In this document: piece by piece, positions 16,695-28,692 of the stretch | Layout: every line of letters starts with the position of its first letter | Numbering within the stretch: position 1 is the first letter of the stretch | Assembly (NCBI RefSeq): GCF_029870285.1 | Contig: NZ_JACSYA010000005.1 | Span: forward strand, 124,001-188,000 | Direction of reading: 5' to 3' | Source: Delftia sp. PS-11 | GTDB taxonomy: Bacteria > Pseudomonadota > Gammaproteobacteria > Burkholderiales > Burkholderiaceae_C | Length of the DNA: 64,000 nt | Notes under the pieces: generated by a model | Databases searched by the model: none | Told to the model about the DNA's origin: nothing | What the model saw: only the letters and a program-made list of their open reading frames with translations | Program-made: the position numbers and the translations under genes

Positions 16695-17900
16695 ATGCAA
16701 GCCCTCAAAGCCTGGATACAGCGCTACCAGCTCGCCAGCCTGGTGCTGCTCACCGTCCTGCTGGCGGTGGTGCTGCCCCTGGCGCTGGACATCTTCCGCC
16801 TCAACCTGGTCGGCAAGTACCTGACCTATGCCTTCGTCGCCATTGGCCTGGTCATGGTCTGGGGCTATGGCGGCGTGCTCAGCCTGGGCCAGGGCGTGTT
16901 CTTCGGCCTGGGCGGCTACGCGATGGCCATGTTCCTCAAGCTGGAGGCGTCCGATCCCATCAGCACCAAGATCCAGTCCACGCCGGGCATTCCCGACTTC
17001 ATGGACTGGAACCAGCTGACCGAGCTGCCGGCATTCTGGGTGCCGTTCAAGAGCCTGCCGTTCGCGCTGGCCGCCGTCATCGCCGTGCCCACGCTGCTGG
17101 CCTGGGTGGTGAGCTTTGCCATGTTCAAGCGCCGCGTGGGCGGGGTGTACTTCGCCATCATCACGCAGGCCGTGGCGCTGATTCTCACCGTGCTCATCAT
17201 CGGCCAGCAGGGCTACACGGGCGGCGTCAATGGCATGACCGACCTCAAGACCCTGTGGGGCTGGGACACCCGCACCGACAGCGCCAAGTACATTCTCTAC
17301 TACGTCTGCGTGGCCCTGCTGGTGGGCGCCATCGTGCTGTGCCGCTGGATCCAGAAGGGCAAGGTGGGCACGCTGCTGCTGGCCATGCGCGACAAGGAAG
17401 ACCGCGTGCGCTTCTCGGGCTATGACGTGGCCAACTTCAAGGTCTTTGTGTTTTGCCTGGCCGCGGCGCTGTCGGGCATCGGCGGGGCGCTGTTCACGCT
17501 GCAGGTGGGCTTCATGTCGCCCAGCTTCGTGGGCATCGTGCCCTCCATCGAGATGGTCATCTACGCCGCTGTGGGCGGGCGCATGAGCCTGGTGGGCGCT
17601 GTCTACGGCACGCTGCTGGTCAATGCCGGCAAGACCTACTTCTCCGAGAGTTTTCCCGACCTGTGGCTGTTCCTGATGGCGGGCCTGTTCATCGGTGTGA
17701 CCATGGCCTTTCCCATGGGGCTGGCCGGACTGTGGGACAGCCGCATCGTGCCGTGGTGGAACCGCCGCCGCCAGGGCGCCGGCAAGGCGGCCAGCGCCGC
17801 GCCTGCCCCGGCGGCCGCCCCCTTGCCTGCCACCCCTCAGACCACCGCCGCCAAGCCATCGCCTGCCCTGTCCGAAGGCATGGGCCGCCAGGGCGCCTGA
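16695..17900 (+). CDS. urtC: Urea/short-amide ABC transporter permease UrtC
   Basis: 401 residues, about ten helices. Family landmarks: TYAFVAIGLVMVWGYGGVLS, GQGVFFGLGGYAMAMF, QQGYTGGVNGMTDL and the ATPase-contact loop RDKEDRVRFSGYDV. The last 40 residues are an Ala/Pro-rich cytoplasmic tail not required by the family. Located 46 bases after urtB, it forms the second half of the membrane channel. Confidence 0.94.
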   Translation: MQALKAWIQRYQLASLVLLTVLLAVVLPLALDIFRLNLVGKYLTYAFVAIGLVMVWGYGGVLSLGQGVFFGLGGYAMAMFLKLEASDPISTKIQSTPGIPDFMDWNQLTELPAFWVPFKSLPFALAAVIAVPTLLAWVVSFAMFKRRVGGVYFAIITQAVALILTVLIIGQQGYTGGVNGMTDLKTLWGWDTRTDSAKYILYYVCVALLVGAIVLCRWIQKGKVGTLLLAMRDKEDRVRFSGYDVANFKVFVFCLAAALSGIGGALFTLQVGFMSPSFVGIVPSIEMVIYAAVGGRMSLVGAVYGTLLVNAGKTYFSESFPDLWLFLMAGLFIGVTMAFPMGLAGLWDSRIVPWWNRRRQGAGKAASAAPAPAAAPLPATPQTTAAKPSPALSEGMGRQGA

Positions 17901-17918
17901 GTCCCGCTGGAGCACACC

Positions 17919-18662
17919 ATGAGCAATACCGACTTCACGCTGGCTGTCGAAGACCTCTCCGTCTCGTTCGACGGATTCAAGGCCATCGATGCGCTGAACC
18001 TGTACCTGGACCGCGACGAGCTGCGCGTCATCATCGGCCCCAACGGCGCGGGCAAGACCACGCTGCTGGACCTGATCTGCGGCAAGACGCGCGCCACCGG
18101 CGGCAGCATCAAGTTCAAGAACGAGGAACTGACGGGCATGGCCGAGTACCAGCGCGTGCGCTTAGGGATAGGGCGCAAGTTCCAGACGCCCTCCATCTAC
18201 GAAAACCTCTCGGTCTTCCAGAACCTGGAAGTCTCCTACCCCGAGGGCCGCTCGGTCTTCGGCGCGCTGGCCTTCCAATGCACCAGCGCCGTGCGCGAGC
18301 GCGTGCAGGCCGTGGCCGCCGACATCGGCCTGGCCGACCGGCTCGACACCGAGGCCGGCCTGCTCAGCCATGGCCAGAAGCAGTGGCTGGAGATCGGCAT
18401 GCTGCTCATGCAGGAGCCCGAACTGCTGATGCTGGACGAGCCCATCGCCGGCATGAGCGCCCGCGAGCGCGAACTCACGGCCGAGCTGCTGCAGCGCATC
18501 TGCAAGAACCGCTCCGTCATCGTCATCGAGCACGACATGGAGTTCGTCGCGCGCATCGCCCACAAGGTCACCGTCATGCACCAGGGAAAGATCCTCGCCG
18601 AAGGGCCCATGGACAAGGTGCAGGCCGACCCCAAGGTCATCGACGTTTATCTGGGCCACTGA
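17919..18662 (+). CDS. urtD: Urea/short-amide ABC transporter ATP-binding protein UrtD
   Basis: 247 residues: Walker A GPNGAGKTT, the LivG-type insert RLGIGRKFQTPSIYENLSV, signature LSHGQKQWLEIG (a variant of LSGGQ typical of UrtD), Walker B LLMLDEPIAGM and switch His in VIEHDMEFV. It follows urtC by 18 bases. Confidence 0.95.
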   Translation: MSNTDFTLAVEDLSVSFDGFKAIDALNLYLDRDELRVIIGPNGAGKTTLLDLICGKTRATGGSIKFKNEELTGMAEYQRVRLGIGRKFQTPSIYENLSVFQNLEVSYPEGRSVFGALAFQCTSAVRERVQAVAADIGLADRLDTEAGLLSHGQKQWLEIGMLLMQEPELLMLDEPIAGMSARERELTAELLQRICKNRSVIVIEHDMEFVARIAHKVTVMHQGKILAEGPMDKVQADPKVIDVYLGH

Positions 18663-18677
18663 ACGCAGGAGAAGCGC

Positions 18678-19367
18678 ATGCTGCAAGTCAAAGATCTGTA
18701 TGTGGCCTATGGCCAGAGCGAGGCGCTGCACGGCATCTCCTTCGAGGGCCGCGAGAACGAGACCGTGGCCATCATGGGCCGCAACGGCATGGGCAAGACC
18801 ACGCTGTTCAAGAGCCTCATGGGCGTCATGCCCGCCAAGAGCGGCCAGATCACCGTGGCCGGCCAGGACGTGACCCGGGACGAGAGCTTCCGGCGTGTGG
18901 CCAAGGGCATCGCCTACGTGCCCCAGGGCCGCATGATCTTTCCCACGCTGACTGTGGAGGAAAACATCCAGACCGGACTGGAGAACGCCAAGACGCGCCA
19001 GGTGCCTGACGACATCTACGCGCTGTTTCCCGTGCTCTGGGACATGCGCCGGCGCAAGGGCGGCAACCTCTCGGGCGGCCAGCAGCAGCAGCTGGCCATT
19101 GCGCGCGCCCTGGTCACCGACCCCAAGGTGCTGCTGCTGGACGAGCCCACCGAGGGCATACAGCCTTCCATCATCAAGGACATCGCCAAGGCGCTCAACG
19201 AAATCCGCAAGCTGCGCCGCATCACCATCGTGGTCAGCGAGCAGGTGCTGTCCTTTGCCATGGATGTGGCCGACCGGCTGTTCGTCATCGAGGGCGGGAG
19301 ATTGGTCCATGAAACCGCCCGCGCCGACACGGACGAACAACGCATCAAGTCCTACCTCTCTGTCTGA
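18678..19367 (+). CDS. urtE: Urea/short-amide ABC transporter ATP-binding protein UrtE
   Basis: 229 residues, LivF-type ATPase: GRNGMGKTT, YVPQGRMIFPTLTVEENI, LSGGQQQQLAIARAL, LLLDEPTEGIQPS, and a switch-region Glu-Gln (VSEQVL) in place of the usual His, as is common in UrtE. It pairs with UrtD and starts 15 bases after it. Confidence 0.95.
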   Translation: MLQVKDLYVAYGQSEALHGISFEGRENETVAIMGRNGMGKTTLFKSLMGVMPAKSGQITVAGQDVTRDESFRRVAKGIAYVPQGRMIFPTLTVEENIQTGLENAKTRQVPDDIYALFPVLWDMRRRKGGNLSGGQQQQLAIARALVTDPKVLLLDEPTEGIQPSIIKDIAKALNEIRKLRRITIVVSEQVLSFAMDVADRLFVIEGGRLVHETARADTDEQRIKSYLSV

Positions 19368-19402
19368 TCTGTTTTTCCCACTGCCATCGCAAGGAGCACA
19401 CC

Positions 19403-20632
19403 ATGGCCGAAACCCTGATCAAGGTCGATCTGAACCAGTCCCCCTACGACAACCCGCAGGTGCACAACCGCTGGCATCCGGACATTCCCATGGCGGTCTG
19501 GGTCGAGCCGGGCGCGGAGTTCAAGCTGGAGACCTATGACTGGACCGGCGGTGCCATCCAGAACAATGACAGTGCCGAGGATGTGCGCGACGTGGACCTG
19601 TCCACCGTCCACTTCCTGTCCGGCCCCGTGGGCGTCAAGGGTGCAGAGCCCGGCGACCTGCTGGTCGTGGACCTGCTCGACATCGGCGCGCGCGACGACA
19701 GCCTCTGGGGCTTCAACGGCTTTTTCTCCAAGCAAAACGGCGGCGGTTTCCTGGACGAGCACTTCCCGCTGGCCCAGAAGTCCATCTGGGACTTCCATGG
19801 CATGTTCACCAAGAGCCGCCACATCCCCGGCGTCAACTTCGCGGGCCTGATCCACCCCGGCCTGATCGGCTGCCTGCCCGACCCCCAGATGCTGGCCGCC
19901 TGGAACGAGCGCGAAACCGGCCTGATCGCCACCGACCCCGGCCGCATCCCGGGCCTGGCCAACCCGCCCGACGCCAGCACGGCCCACATGGGCCAGATGC
20001 AGGGCGAGGCGCGCGACAAGGCCGCTGCCGAAGGCGCGCGCACCGTGCCGCCGCGCGAGCACGGCGGCAACTGCGACATCAAGGACCTGTCGCGCGGCTC
20101 GCGCGTGTTCTTCCCGGTCTATGTGGATGGCGCGGGCCTGAGCGTGGGCGACCTGCACTTCAGCCAGGGCGATGGCGAAATCACCTTCTGCGGTGCCATC
20201 GAGATGGCCGGCTGGGTGCACATGCGCGTCAATCTCATCAAGGGTGGCATGGCCAAGTACGGCATCAAGAACCCCATCTTCAAGCCCAGCCCCATCACGC
20301 CCAACTACAAGGACTATCTGATCTTCGAAGGCATCTCGGTGGACGAAAAGGGCAAGCAGCACTACCTGGATGTGACCGTGGCCTACCGCCAGGCCTGCCT
20401 GAACGCCATCGAATACCTCAAGAAGTTCGGCTACAGCGGCGCCCAGGCCTATTCGCTGCTGGGCACCGCGCCCGTGCAAGGCCATATCAGCGGCGTGGTG
20501 GACGTGCCCAACGCCTGCGCCACGCTGTGGCTGCCCACGGAGATCTTCGACTTCGACATCAACCCCACGGCCGAAGGTCCGCAAAAGATCATCACGGGCG
20601 GCGTGGATCTGCCCATCGCCCCCGACAAGTAA
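19403..20632 (+). CDS. fmdA: Formamidase
   Basis: 409 residues, matching the FmdA/AmdA acetamidase-formamidase family in length. Landmarks: HNRWHPDIPMAVWVEPG, QNNDSAEDVRDVDLS, HFLSGPV, GRIPGLANPPD, PPREHGGNCDIKDL, LSVGDLHFSQGDGEITFCGA and the C-terminal ACLNAIEYL. It hydrolyses formamide (and weakly other short amides) to formate and ammonia in the cytoplasm. It sits 35 bases after urtE, so imported amide is hydrolysed at once; no urease or urea carboxylase gene is in the window. Confidence 0.95.
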   Translation: MAETLIKVDLNQSPYDNPQVHNRWHPDIPMAVWVEPGAEFKLETYDWTGGAIQNNDSAEDVRDVDLSTVHFLSGPVGVKGAEPGDLLVVDLLDIGARDDSLWGFNGFFSKQNGGGFLDEHFPLAQKSIWDFHGMFTKSRHIPGVNFAGLIHPGLIGCLPDPQMLAAWNERETGLIATDPGRIPGLANPPDASTAHMGQMQGEARDKAAAEGARTVPPREHGGNCDIKDLSRGSRVFFPVYVDGAGLSVGDLHFSQGDGEITFCGAIEMAGWVHMRVNLIKGGMAKYGIKNPIFKPSPITPNYKDYLIFEGISVDEKGKQHYLDVTVAYRQACLNAIEYLKKFGYSGAQAYSLLGTAPVQGHISGVVDVPNACATLWLPTEIFDFDINPTAEGPQKIITGGVDLPIAPDK

Positions 20633-20657
20633 GCCACCCACGAGCGCAAGGCCGACC

Positions 20658-21017
20658 ATGCCCACCTACGACTACCACTGCGCCGAATGCGGCGGTTTCG
20701 ATGCGCTGCGCAGCCTCGCGCAGCGCAACGAGCCTGCGCCCTGCCCGAGCTGCGAGGCGGCATCGCCGCGCGTCTTCGTCAGCGCGCCGCGCCTGGCCTG
20801 CACCAGTCCCGAACAGCGCCGCGCCCACGATACCAACGAGCGCGCGCGCCATGAGCCCAAGCGCTCGCGGGATGTGGCCGAAGGCAGCTACGGGCGCCTG
20901 CGCCATCCTTCAGGCTGCGGCTGCTGCAGCACGGCGGGCAAGCGCGGCGCCACGGTCACGGCGCCCAATGGCGCCAAGGCCTTTCCGTCCAAGCGGCCCT
21001 GGATGATCAGCCACTGA
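20658..21017 (+). CDS. fmdB: FmdB-type zinc-ribbon protein
   Basis: 119 residues. The N-terminus MPTYDYHCAECG with a second pair CPSC (Cys8, 11, 29, 32) is the FmdB/CxxC_CxxC_SSSS zinc ribbon. The rest is polar and ends with a second Cys cluster (SGCGCCS) and KRPWMISH. In Methylophilus fmdB was proposed as regulator of formamidase; the molecular role is unproven. Last gene of the operon, before a strong terminator. Confidence 0.88.
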   Translation: MPTYDYHCAECGGFDALRSLAQRNEPAPCPSCEAASPRVFVSAPRLACTSPEQRRAHDTNERARHEPKRSRDVAEGSYGRLRHPSGCGCCSTAGKRGATVTAPNGAKAFPSKRPWMISH

Positions 21018-21028
21018 GCAGCCGCCCG

Positions 21029-21070
21029 CGCCAAAGACAAGGCCCGCAATCGCGGGCCTTGTCTTTGGCG
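21029..21070. terminator. Bidirectional terminator between fmdB and allA
   Basis: A perfect 19-base inverted repeat (21029-21047 and 21052-21070; core CAAGGCCCGC/GCGGGCCTTG) with loop AATC lies between two convergent genes, 12 bases after the fmdB stop and 11 bases beyond the allA stop. The long stem suits termination from both sides. Confidence 0.85.
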
Positions 21071-21080
21071 GGGCTGCCGT

Positions 21081-21584
21081 TCACGCAGCGCAGTGCAGCT
21101 GCCAGCCGGCAATCGGCACGACATCGCAATCGGCTTCGTCGGCCACACGGTCGGCGACCAGCCAGGTGCCCGCCTGCAGCGACAGCAGCGGGTGGTGCCA
21201 GACGCCGCAGTGCAGCTGCACGCCCTGCTGGCCGTCGGTGACGAAGGCCCGCAGGTGGCCGGGGGTGATGGCGCCGGGCGCCAGCGCGGCATCGGCCACC
21301 ACCAGCAGCATGCGCAGCGCAGCGCCGAACGGGGCAAAGGCCTGGCTGCCCTGGCGGTGGCGCTCCAGCAGCCGCAGCTGCGCAGGCAGCGGCGTGGCGG
21401 CGGCCTCGAACAGGCTCAGGCTGATGGCGCCCGGGACGCTGGCCTGCGGCCGCGCCAGATCGTGGTGGCGCACGCAGCTGCCATCATTGATGACAATGCG
21501 CCTGCCGCCCGGCGCCCGTTCGATCACCTGGCCGAAGGGGGCGAAGGCCTCGGCCGTCAGCGGGTTCACCAGCAGCGCTGCCAT
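21081..21584 (-). CDS. allA: Ureidoglycolate lyase
   Basis: 167 residues, the standard AllA size. Landmarks: LTAEAFAPFGQVIE, IVINDGSCVRHHDLA, LLERHRQGSQAFAPFG, VHLHCGVWHHPLL-like segment read here as VQLHCGVWHHPLLSL, and VADRVADEADCDVV near the end. The enzyme splits ureidoglycolate to glyoxylate and urea, the last step of one allantoin route. It closes the operon of a FadR-type regulator and a polar-amino-acid-type ABC importer, with 2 bases after the ATPase gene. The urea released could feed nitrogen metabolism. Confidence 0.93.
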   Translation of the reverse strand: MAALLVNPLTAEAFAPFGQVIERAPGGRRIVINDGSCVRHHDLARPQASVPGAISLSLFEAAATPLPAQLRLLERHRQGSQAFAPFGAALRMLLVVADAALAPGAITPGHLRAFVTDGQQGVQLHCGVWHHPLLSLQAGTWLVADRVADEADCDVVPIAGWQLHCAA

Positions 21585-21586
21585 GC

Positions 21587-22319
<733 letters not shown>

Positions 22320-22333
<14 letters not shown>

Positions 22334-22973
22334 AGAGCTTTTTCTCCAGGTGGGATGCGTAAAGGGACAGGGGCCAGCACAGCAGGAAGTAGCCTGCGGC
22401 CACCAGTCCGTAGAGAAGGAAGGGTTGGAAGGTGGCGTTGGCCAGCATCGAGCCGAGTTTGGTCAGCTCGCTGAAGCCGATGATCGAGGCCACCGCCGTG
22501 CCCTTGATGATCTGCACCGAGAAGCCCACCGTGGGCGCGATCGACAGGCGCAGCGCCTGCGGCAGCACCACATGGCGCATCTGCTGGAAATAGCCCATGG
22601 CCAGGCTGGATGAAGCCTCCCACTGGCCGCGCGGAATCGCTTCCACGCAGCCGCGCCAGACCTCGGCCAGATAGGCGCTGGTGTACAGCGTCAGGCCAAT
22701 GGCGGCAGCGGTCCAGGGCGACAGATCCAGGCCGGCCATGGAAGCGCCGAAGAACACGATGAACATCTGCATCAGCAGCGGCGTGTTCTGGAAGGCCTGG
22801 ATGTAGGCCTTGGCCAGGCGGCGCAGGTTCAGGCTGCGGCCCACGCGGGCAAACAGCACCAGCAGGCCGGCGGCGCCGCCCAGCACAAAGGCCAGCAGCG
22901 ACAGCGCCAGCGTGGCCAGCAGGCCCTCGGCCAGCTTGGCCAGAATGGGCAGCAGGGGGATGTCGGCGATCAT
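22320..22973 (-). CDS. Amino-acid-type ABC transporter permease (second subunit)
   Basis: 217 residues from ATG 22973, which overlaps the stop of the first permease (ATGA). HisM/GlnP-type topology with five to six helices and the EAA loop YLAEVWRGCVEAIPRGQWEA, then ASSLAMGYFQQMRHVVLPQA. It forms a heterodimeric channel with the upstream permease. Confidence 0.93.
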
Positions 22974-23698
22974 GCAGCGTCTCCGGCGGTGGCAGTGGCA
23001 CAGGTGGGGGCAGTGGCACGCGGCGCGTGCGGCGTGCGGCGCGCGACCACGAAGCGCCGGCCGATCCAGGCCAGCAGCTGGCGCAGCGCCAGGGCCAGCG
23101 CAAAGTACAGGGCGGTCACCACCAGATAGGTCTCGAATGCGCGGAAATTGCGCGACTGGATGAAGTTGGCGGCGAAAGTCAGGTCCTGCGCGGCGATCTG
23201 CGACACCACCGAAGTGCCCAGCATCACGATCACGATCTGGCTGCTCAGCGACGGCCAGACCTTTTGCAGCGCCGGGCGCAGCACCACATGCCGCAGGGTG
23301 GCCCAGCGGTCCATGCCCAGTGCGCCGGCCGCTTCGAGCTGGCCGCGCGGCGTCTCCTGGATGCCGGCGCGCACGATCTCGGTGATGTAGGCGCCCAGGT
23401 TGATCACCGTGGTCAGCAGGCAGGCCTGCCATTCGTTGATCTGCAGGCCCAGCGATGGCAGGCCGAAGAACACGAACATCAGCTGCACCAGGAATGGCGT
23501 GTTGCGGATACCCTCCACGTACACTTTGAACAGCCAGTGCAGCGGCGCGATGCGCCAGGCGCGGATGGCGCCGCCGGCCACGCCGATGGCGCCGCCCAGC
23601 ACGGCGCCGGCCGCCGTCAGCGCCAGCGTGAAGCCAGCGCCCTGCGCCAGCAGGCCGCCGTAGTCGAACACGGCGCCGAAGTCGAATTGATAGGCCAT
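22970..23698 (-). CDS. Amino-acid-type ABC transporter permease (first subunit)
   Basis: 242 residues. Features: GFTLALTAAGAVLGGAIGV, VEGIRNTPFLVQLMFVFFGL, and the EAA loop AYITEIVRAGIQETPRGQLE followed by ALGMDRWATLRHVVLRPAL. The C-terminal 25 residues (Arg/Ala/Thr-rich) extend past the family end. Follows the binding protein gene by about 60 bases. Confidence 0.93.
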   Translation of the reverse strand: MAYQFDFGAVFDYGGLLAQGAGFTLALTAAGAVLGGAIGVAGGAIRAWRIAPLHWLFKVYVEGIRNTPFLVQLMFVFFGLPSLGLQINEWQACLLTTVINLGAYITEIVRAGIQETPRGQLEAAGALGMDRWATLRHVVLRPALQKVWPSLSSQIVIVMLGTSVVSQIAAQDLTFAANFIQSRNFRAFETYLVVTALYFALALALRQLLAWIGRRFVVARRTPHAPRATAPTCATATAGDAA

Positions 23699-23758
23699 GG
23701 AGGGGTTTCCGGGAAATGGGGGAAAGCGGCAGGCCGCCCGCAGCGGCCCGCGTGGCGC

Positions 23759-24565
23759 TCACAGGGTGGCGGGCAGGGGCATCTTCATCCAGCGTTGGGA
23801 CAGGCCATTGAGCCGGCCATCGGCCTTGAGCTTGGTGATGACAGCGTCCACCTTGTGCAGCAGCGCTTCCTCGCCCTTGGCAACGCCGATGTAGCAGGGC
23901 GTGTCCTCAACCGGGAACTTCACATCCAGCTGGCGCAGCCTGGTGCGTTCGTTGACGGCATTGGCCACGATGTTGCCCAGCGTCACCAGTTGCACCTGGC
24001 CTGTCAGATAGCTCTGGGCCGTGGCGTTGTTGTCCTCGTAGCGCTTGATGGTGGCCGAGGCCGGCGCCACCTTGCTCAGCGCCAGGTCCTCGGTGGAGCC
24101 GCGCGTCACGCCCACGGTCTTGCCTGCCAGGTCGGCCGGTGTCTTGATGCTCACATCCTTGGGGCCATAGACGCTCTTGGGAAAAGGCGCATAGGCCTGG
24201 GTGAAGTCGATCACCTTGGCGCGTTCGGCGTTCTTGCCCAGGCTGGAGATGACGATGTCCGCCTTGCCCGTGGTCAGGAACGGAATGCGGTTGGTGCTGG
24301 TCACCGGCACCAGCTCCACTTTCACGCCCAGCTCCTGGGCCACCAGGGAGGCCATGTCGATGTCATAGCCCTGCAGCTTCAGGTCGGTTCCCAGCGAGCC
24401 GAATGGCGGGAAATCCTGCGGAATCGCCACGCGCAGCACGCCGGCCTTCTGGATGTTGGCCAGCATATCGGCATGGGCCGTGCCGCCCAGGCCTGCAGCG
24501 GCCAGGGTGGCTGCTGCCATGGCGGTGCGGATGAATGCGCGGCGGGCAGTGGAAGAGAACGTCAT
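23759..24565 (-). CDS. Periplasmic solute-binding protein of a polar amino-acid-type ABC transporter
   Basis: 268 residues from ATG 24565, set by AAGGAG upstream and a 4-base overlap with the regulator stop. A Tat-like leader (STARRAFIRTAMAAATLAAA, cleaved near AHA-DML) precedes a family-3 binding domain: GVLRVAIPQDFPPFGSLG, LQGYDIDMASLVAQELG, LVPVTSTNRIPFLTTGKAD. The ligand-anchoring Arg of true amino-acid receptors is seen in TSTNR. Context with allA suggests ureidoglycolate, allantoate or a related ureide, but this is inference. Confidence 0.9.
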   Translation of the reverse strand: MTFSSTARRAFIRTAMAAATLAAAGLGGTAHADMLANIQKAGVLRVAIPQDFPPFGSLGTDLKLQGYDIDMASLVAQELGVKVELVPVTSTNRIPFLTTGKADIVISSLGKNAERAKVIDFTQAYAPFPKSVYGPKDVSIKTPADLAGKTVGVTRGSTEDLALSKVAPASATIKRYEDNNATAQSYLTGQVQLVTLGNIVANAVNERTRLRQLDVKFPVEDTPCYIGVAKGEEALLHKVDAVITKLKADGRLNGLSQRWMKMPLPATL

Positions 24566-25308
24566 GCGAAAGCTCCTTGTGAAGACGGGGTGAGGCAAAA
24601 GGAAACGGGGTCATCGGCCGCAGGCGCATCCAGATCGATGCCGCTGCGCTGCGCGGCCGACAGCAGGTGGGCGCGCATGGCACAGGCTGCGGCAGACGCA
24701 TCACCGGCGCAGACGGCCTGGGCAATAGCTTCGTGCTCGCGCGCCGGCTTGTCGTCGGCGCCGCTCCAGGCAAACGGCAGGCGCAGGCTGTGGCTGATGG
24801 CATGCTCCAGCTCGCGCGCCATGGCCACCAGGCCCGGATTGCCCGACAGCTGCGCCAGCAGCAGATGGAATTGCAGATCGGCCTCGGCGGCGGCCAGCAG
24901 GTCATTGCGCTCCAGGGCATGCGCCAGCTGGCCCTGTGTCCATTGCAGCTGGCGCAGGCCTGCGTCATCGGCGCGGGCGGCGGCCAGCGCGCTCCAGCCC
25001 GGCTCCAGCACCAGGCGCAGCTCGATCAGTTGGCGCGGCGACAGCGTGCCCAGCGCCGGCGTGGCGTAGGCGCGCGGCATGCGTGCGCTGCCGCCGCGCG
25101 GGCCGTTGATGCGCACGCCCTTGCCCGGCTGGATATCCACCAGGCCCAGCGTCTCCAGCATGGACAGCGCCTCGCGCAGCGAGGCGCGGCTGATGCCCAG
25201 TTGCCGTGCCAGCTCGCGCTGCGGCGGCAGATGGCTGCCGCTGGCGTAGTGGCCGCTCAGGATGTGCTGCTGCAGCGTCTGGGCAATCGATATCGGAATG
25301 CTTTGCAT
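24562..25308 (-). CDS. GntR-family (FadR subfamily) regulator of the ureide/amino-acid uptake operon
   Basis: 248 residues. Winged helix: GSHLPPQRELARQLGISRAS then LREALSMLETLGLVDIQPGK; C-terminal FCD-type all-helical ligand domain with the metal-site pattern D...H (ADLQFHLLLAQLSGN) and a later His (EHEAIAQAV, MRAHL). It is first in the operon with the transporter and allA, so it probably regulates itself and them in response to a small acid. Confidence 0.92.
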   Translation of the reverse strand: MQSIPISIAQTLQQHILSGHYASGSHLPPQRELARQLGISRASLREALSMLETLGLVDIQPGKGVRINGPRGGSARMPRAYATPALGTLSPRQLIELRLVLEPGWSALAAARADDAGLRQLQWTQGQLAHALERNDLLAAAEADLQFHLLLAQLSGNPGLVAMARELEHAISHSLRLPFAWSGADDKPAREHEAIAQAVCAGDASAAACAMRAHLLSAAQRSGIDLDAPAADDPVSFCLTPSSQGAFA

Positions 25309-25600
25309 GGGGGCGGCAGGTTGGCAAGGGGGTGGCCTGACTGGTCAGACCGCATGCAAGGCAATTGGCAAATTGCGTGCCAGGTTCAAAAAAAGGAGCG
25401 CCATCTCCAATTCCCATCAAGAGAAAATGCGTTATTCAAGGGGAATAATTTCTGGCGTTTCCGGCCTCTGTCCCCGGCCAGCCCAGGGCGGGCAGCCTGT
25501 GCGGCCGCGATTTGGTGCAGTGCCGCATGGTTTGGTGCGTGCATGCCCGGATTGCGGGCATGCCGCCTGCACTGCATGCCTGCGCCAGCCGTCGTAGAAT
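25309..25600. other. Intergenic stretch between the FadR regulator and the SAH riboswitch
   Basis: Besides the operator candidate there is a short AT-rich part (about 25385-25455) in an otherwise G/C-rich region. It should contain the leftward promoter for the regulator and the rightward promoter for the riboswitch/metH transcript. I found no convincing gene on either strand. Confidence 0.4.
25342..25352 (-). promoter_or_regulatory. Candidate FadR-type operator upstream of the ureide operon
   Basis: TGGTCAGACCG matches the general FadR-subfamily operator TNGTNNNACNA except for the last base, and it lies 34-44 bases before the regulator start, where a repressor would block the promoter. Confidence 0.4.
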
Positions 25601-25766
25601 CTCGGGCTTTGGCCCGAGGAGCGTTGCAGCGCGGCACCCGTCGATCCGCACAGCGGATGGCATGCCGTGTCAGGCTTGGGCCAAGCGCGTGTCCCGGCGG
25701 ATTCCGGACCGCGTCCACGGTGTCAACGACGCTCACCTGTTGCCAGGCTGTTTTTGCAGGTGAGCG
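25601..25766 (+). promoter_or_regulatory. S-adenosylhomocysteine (SAH) riboswitch controlling metH
   Basis: The conserved core of the ahcY/metH-motif is present: TTGGCCCGAGGAGCGTTGCA (25609-25628) and CAGGCTTGGGCCAA (25671-25684), where TTGGCCC pairs with GGGCCAA to form P1. Downstream, CGCTC (25730-25734) can pair with GAGCG (25619-25623) as the pseudoknot. The same 3' strand CGCTCACCTG (25730-25739) is also a perfect 10-base complement of CAGGTGAGCG (25757-25766), which contains the metH ribosome site. Without ligand the ribosome site would be masked; SAH binding would hold the 3' strand in the pseudoknot and free it, an ON switch as known for this class. Confidence 0.85.
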
Positions 25767-25768
25767 CT

Positions 25769-28525
<2,757 letters not shown>

Positions 28526-28637
28526 TCGGCCCGGCCGCCTACTGGTCCGTCCAGGGGGCGGACTTCCACAGCGCGGTGAAGTCCGCCGTGGCCTTGTTCA
28601 GGCGTGGTACCTGTTGAATTTGTCCTGGCCCAGATGG

Positions 28638-28666
28638 CAGACAAGGCGCCCAAGGCGCCTTGTCTG
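28638..28666. terminator. Hairpin between metH and the convergent phosphodiesterase gene
   Basis: CAGACAAGGCGCC (28638-28650), loop CAA, GGCGCCTTGTCTG (28654-28666): perfect 13-base stem, 113 bases after the metH stop and 27 bases beyond the stop of the opposite gene. There is no long T-run, but the position suits a shared terminator. Confidence 0.65.
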
Positions 28667-28692
28667 ATGCGTGACGGGTCAGCTCTGCTGCC

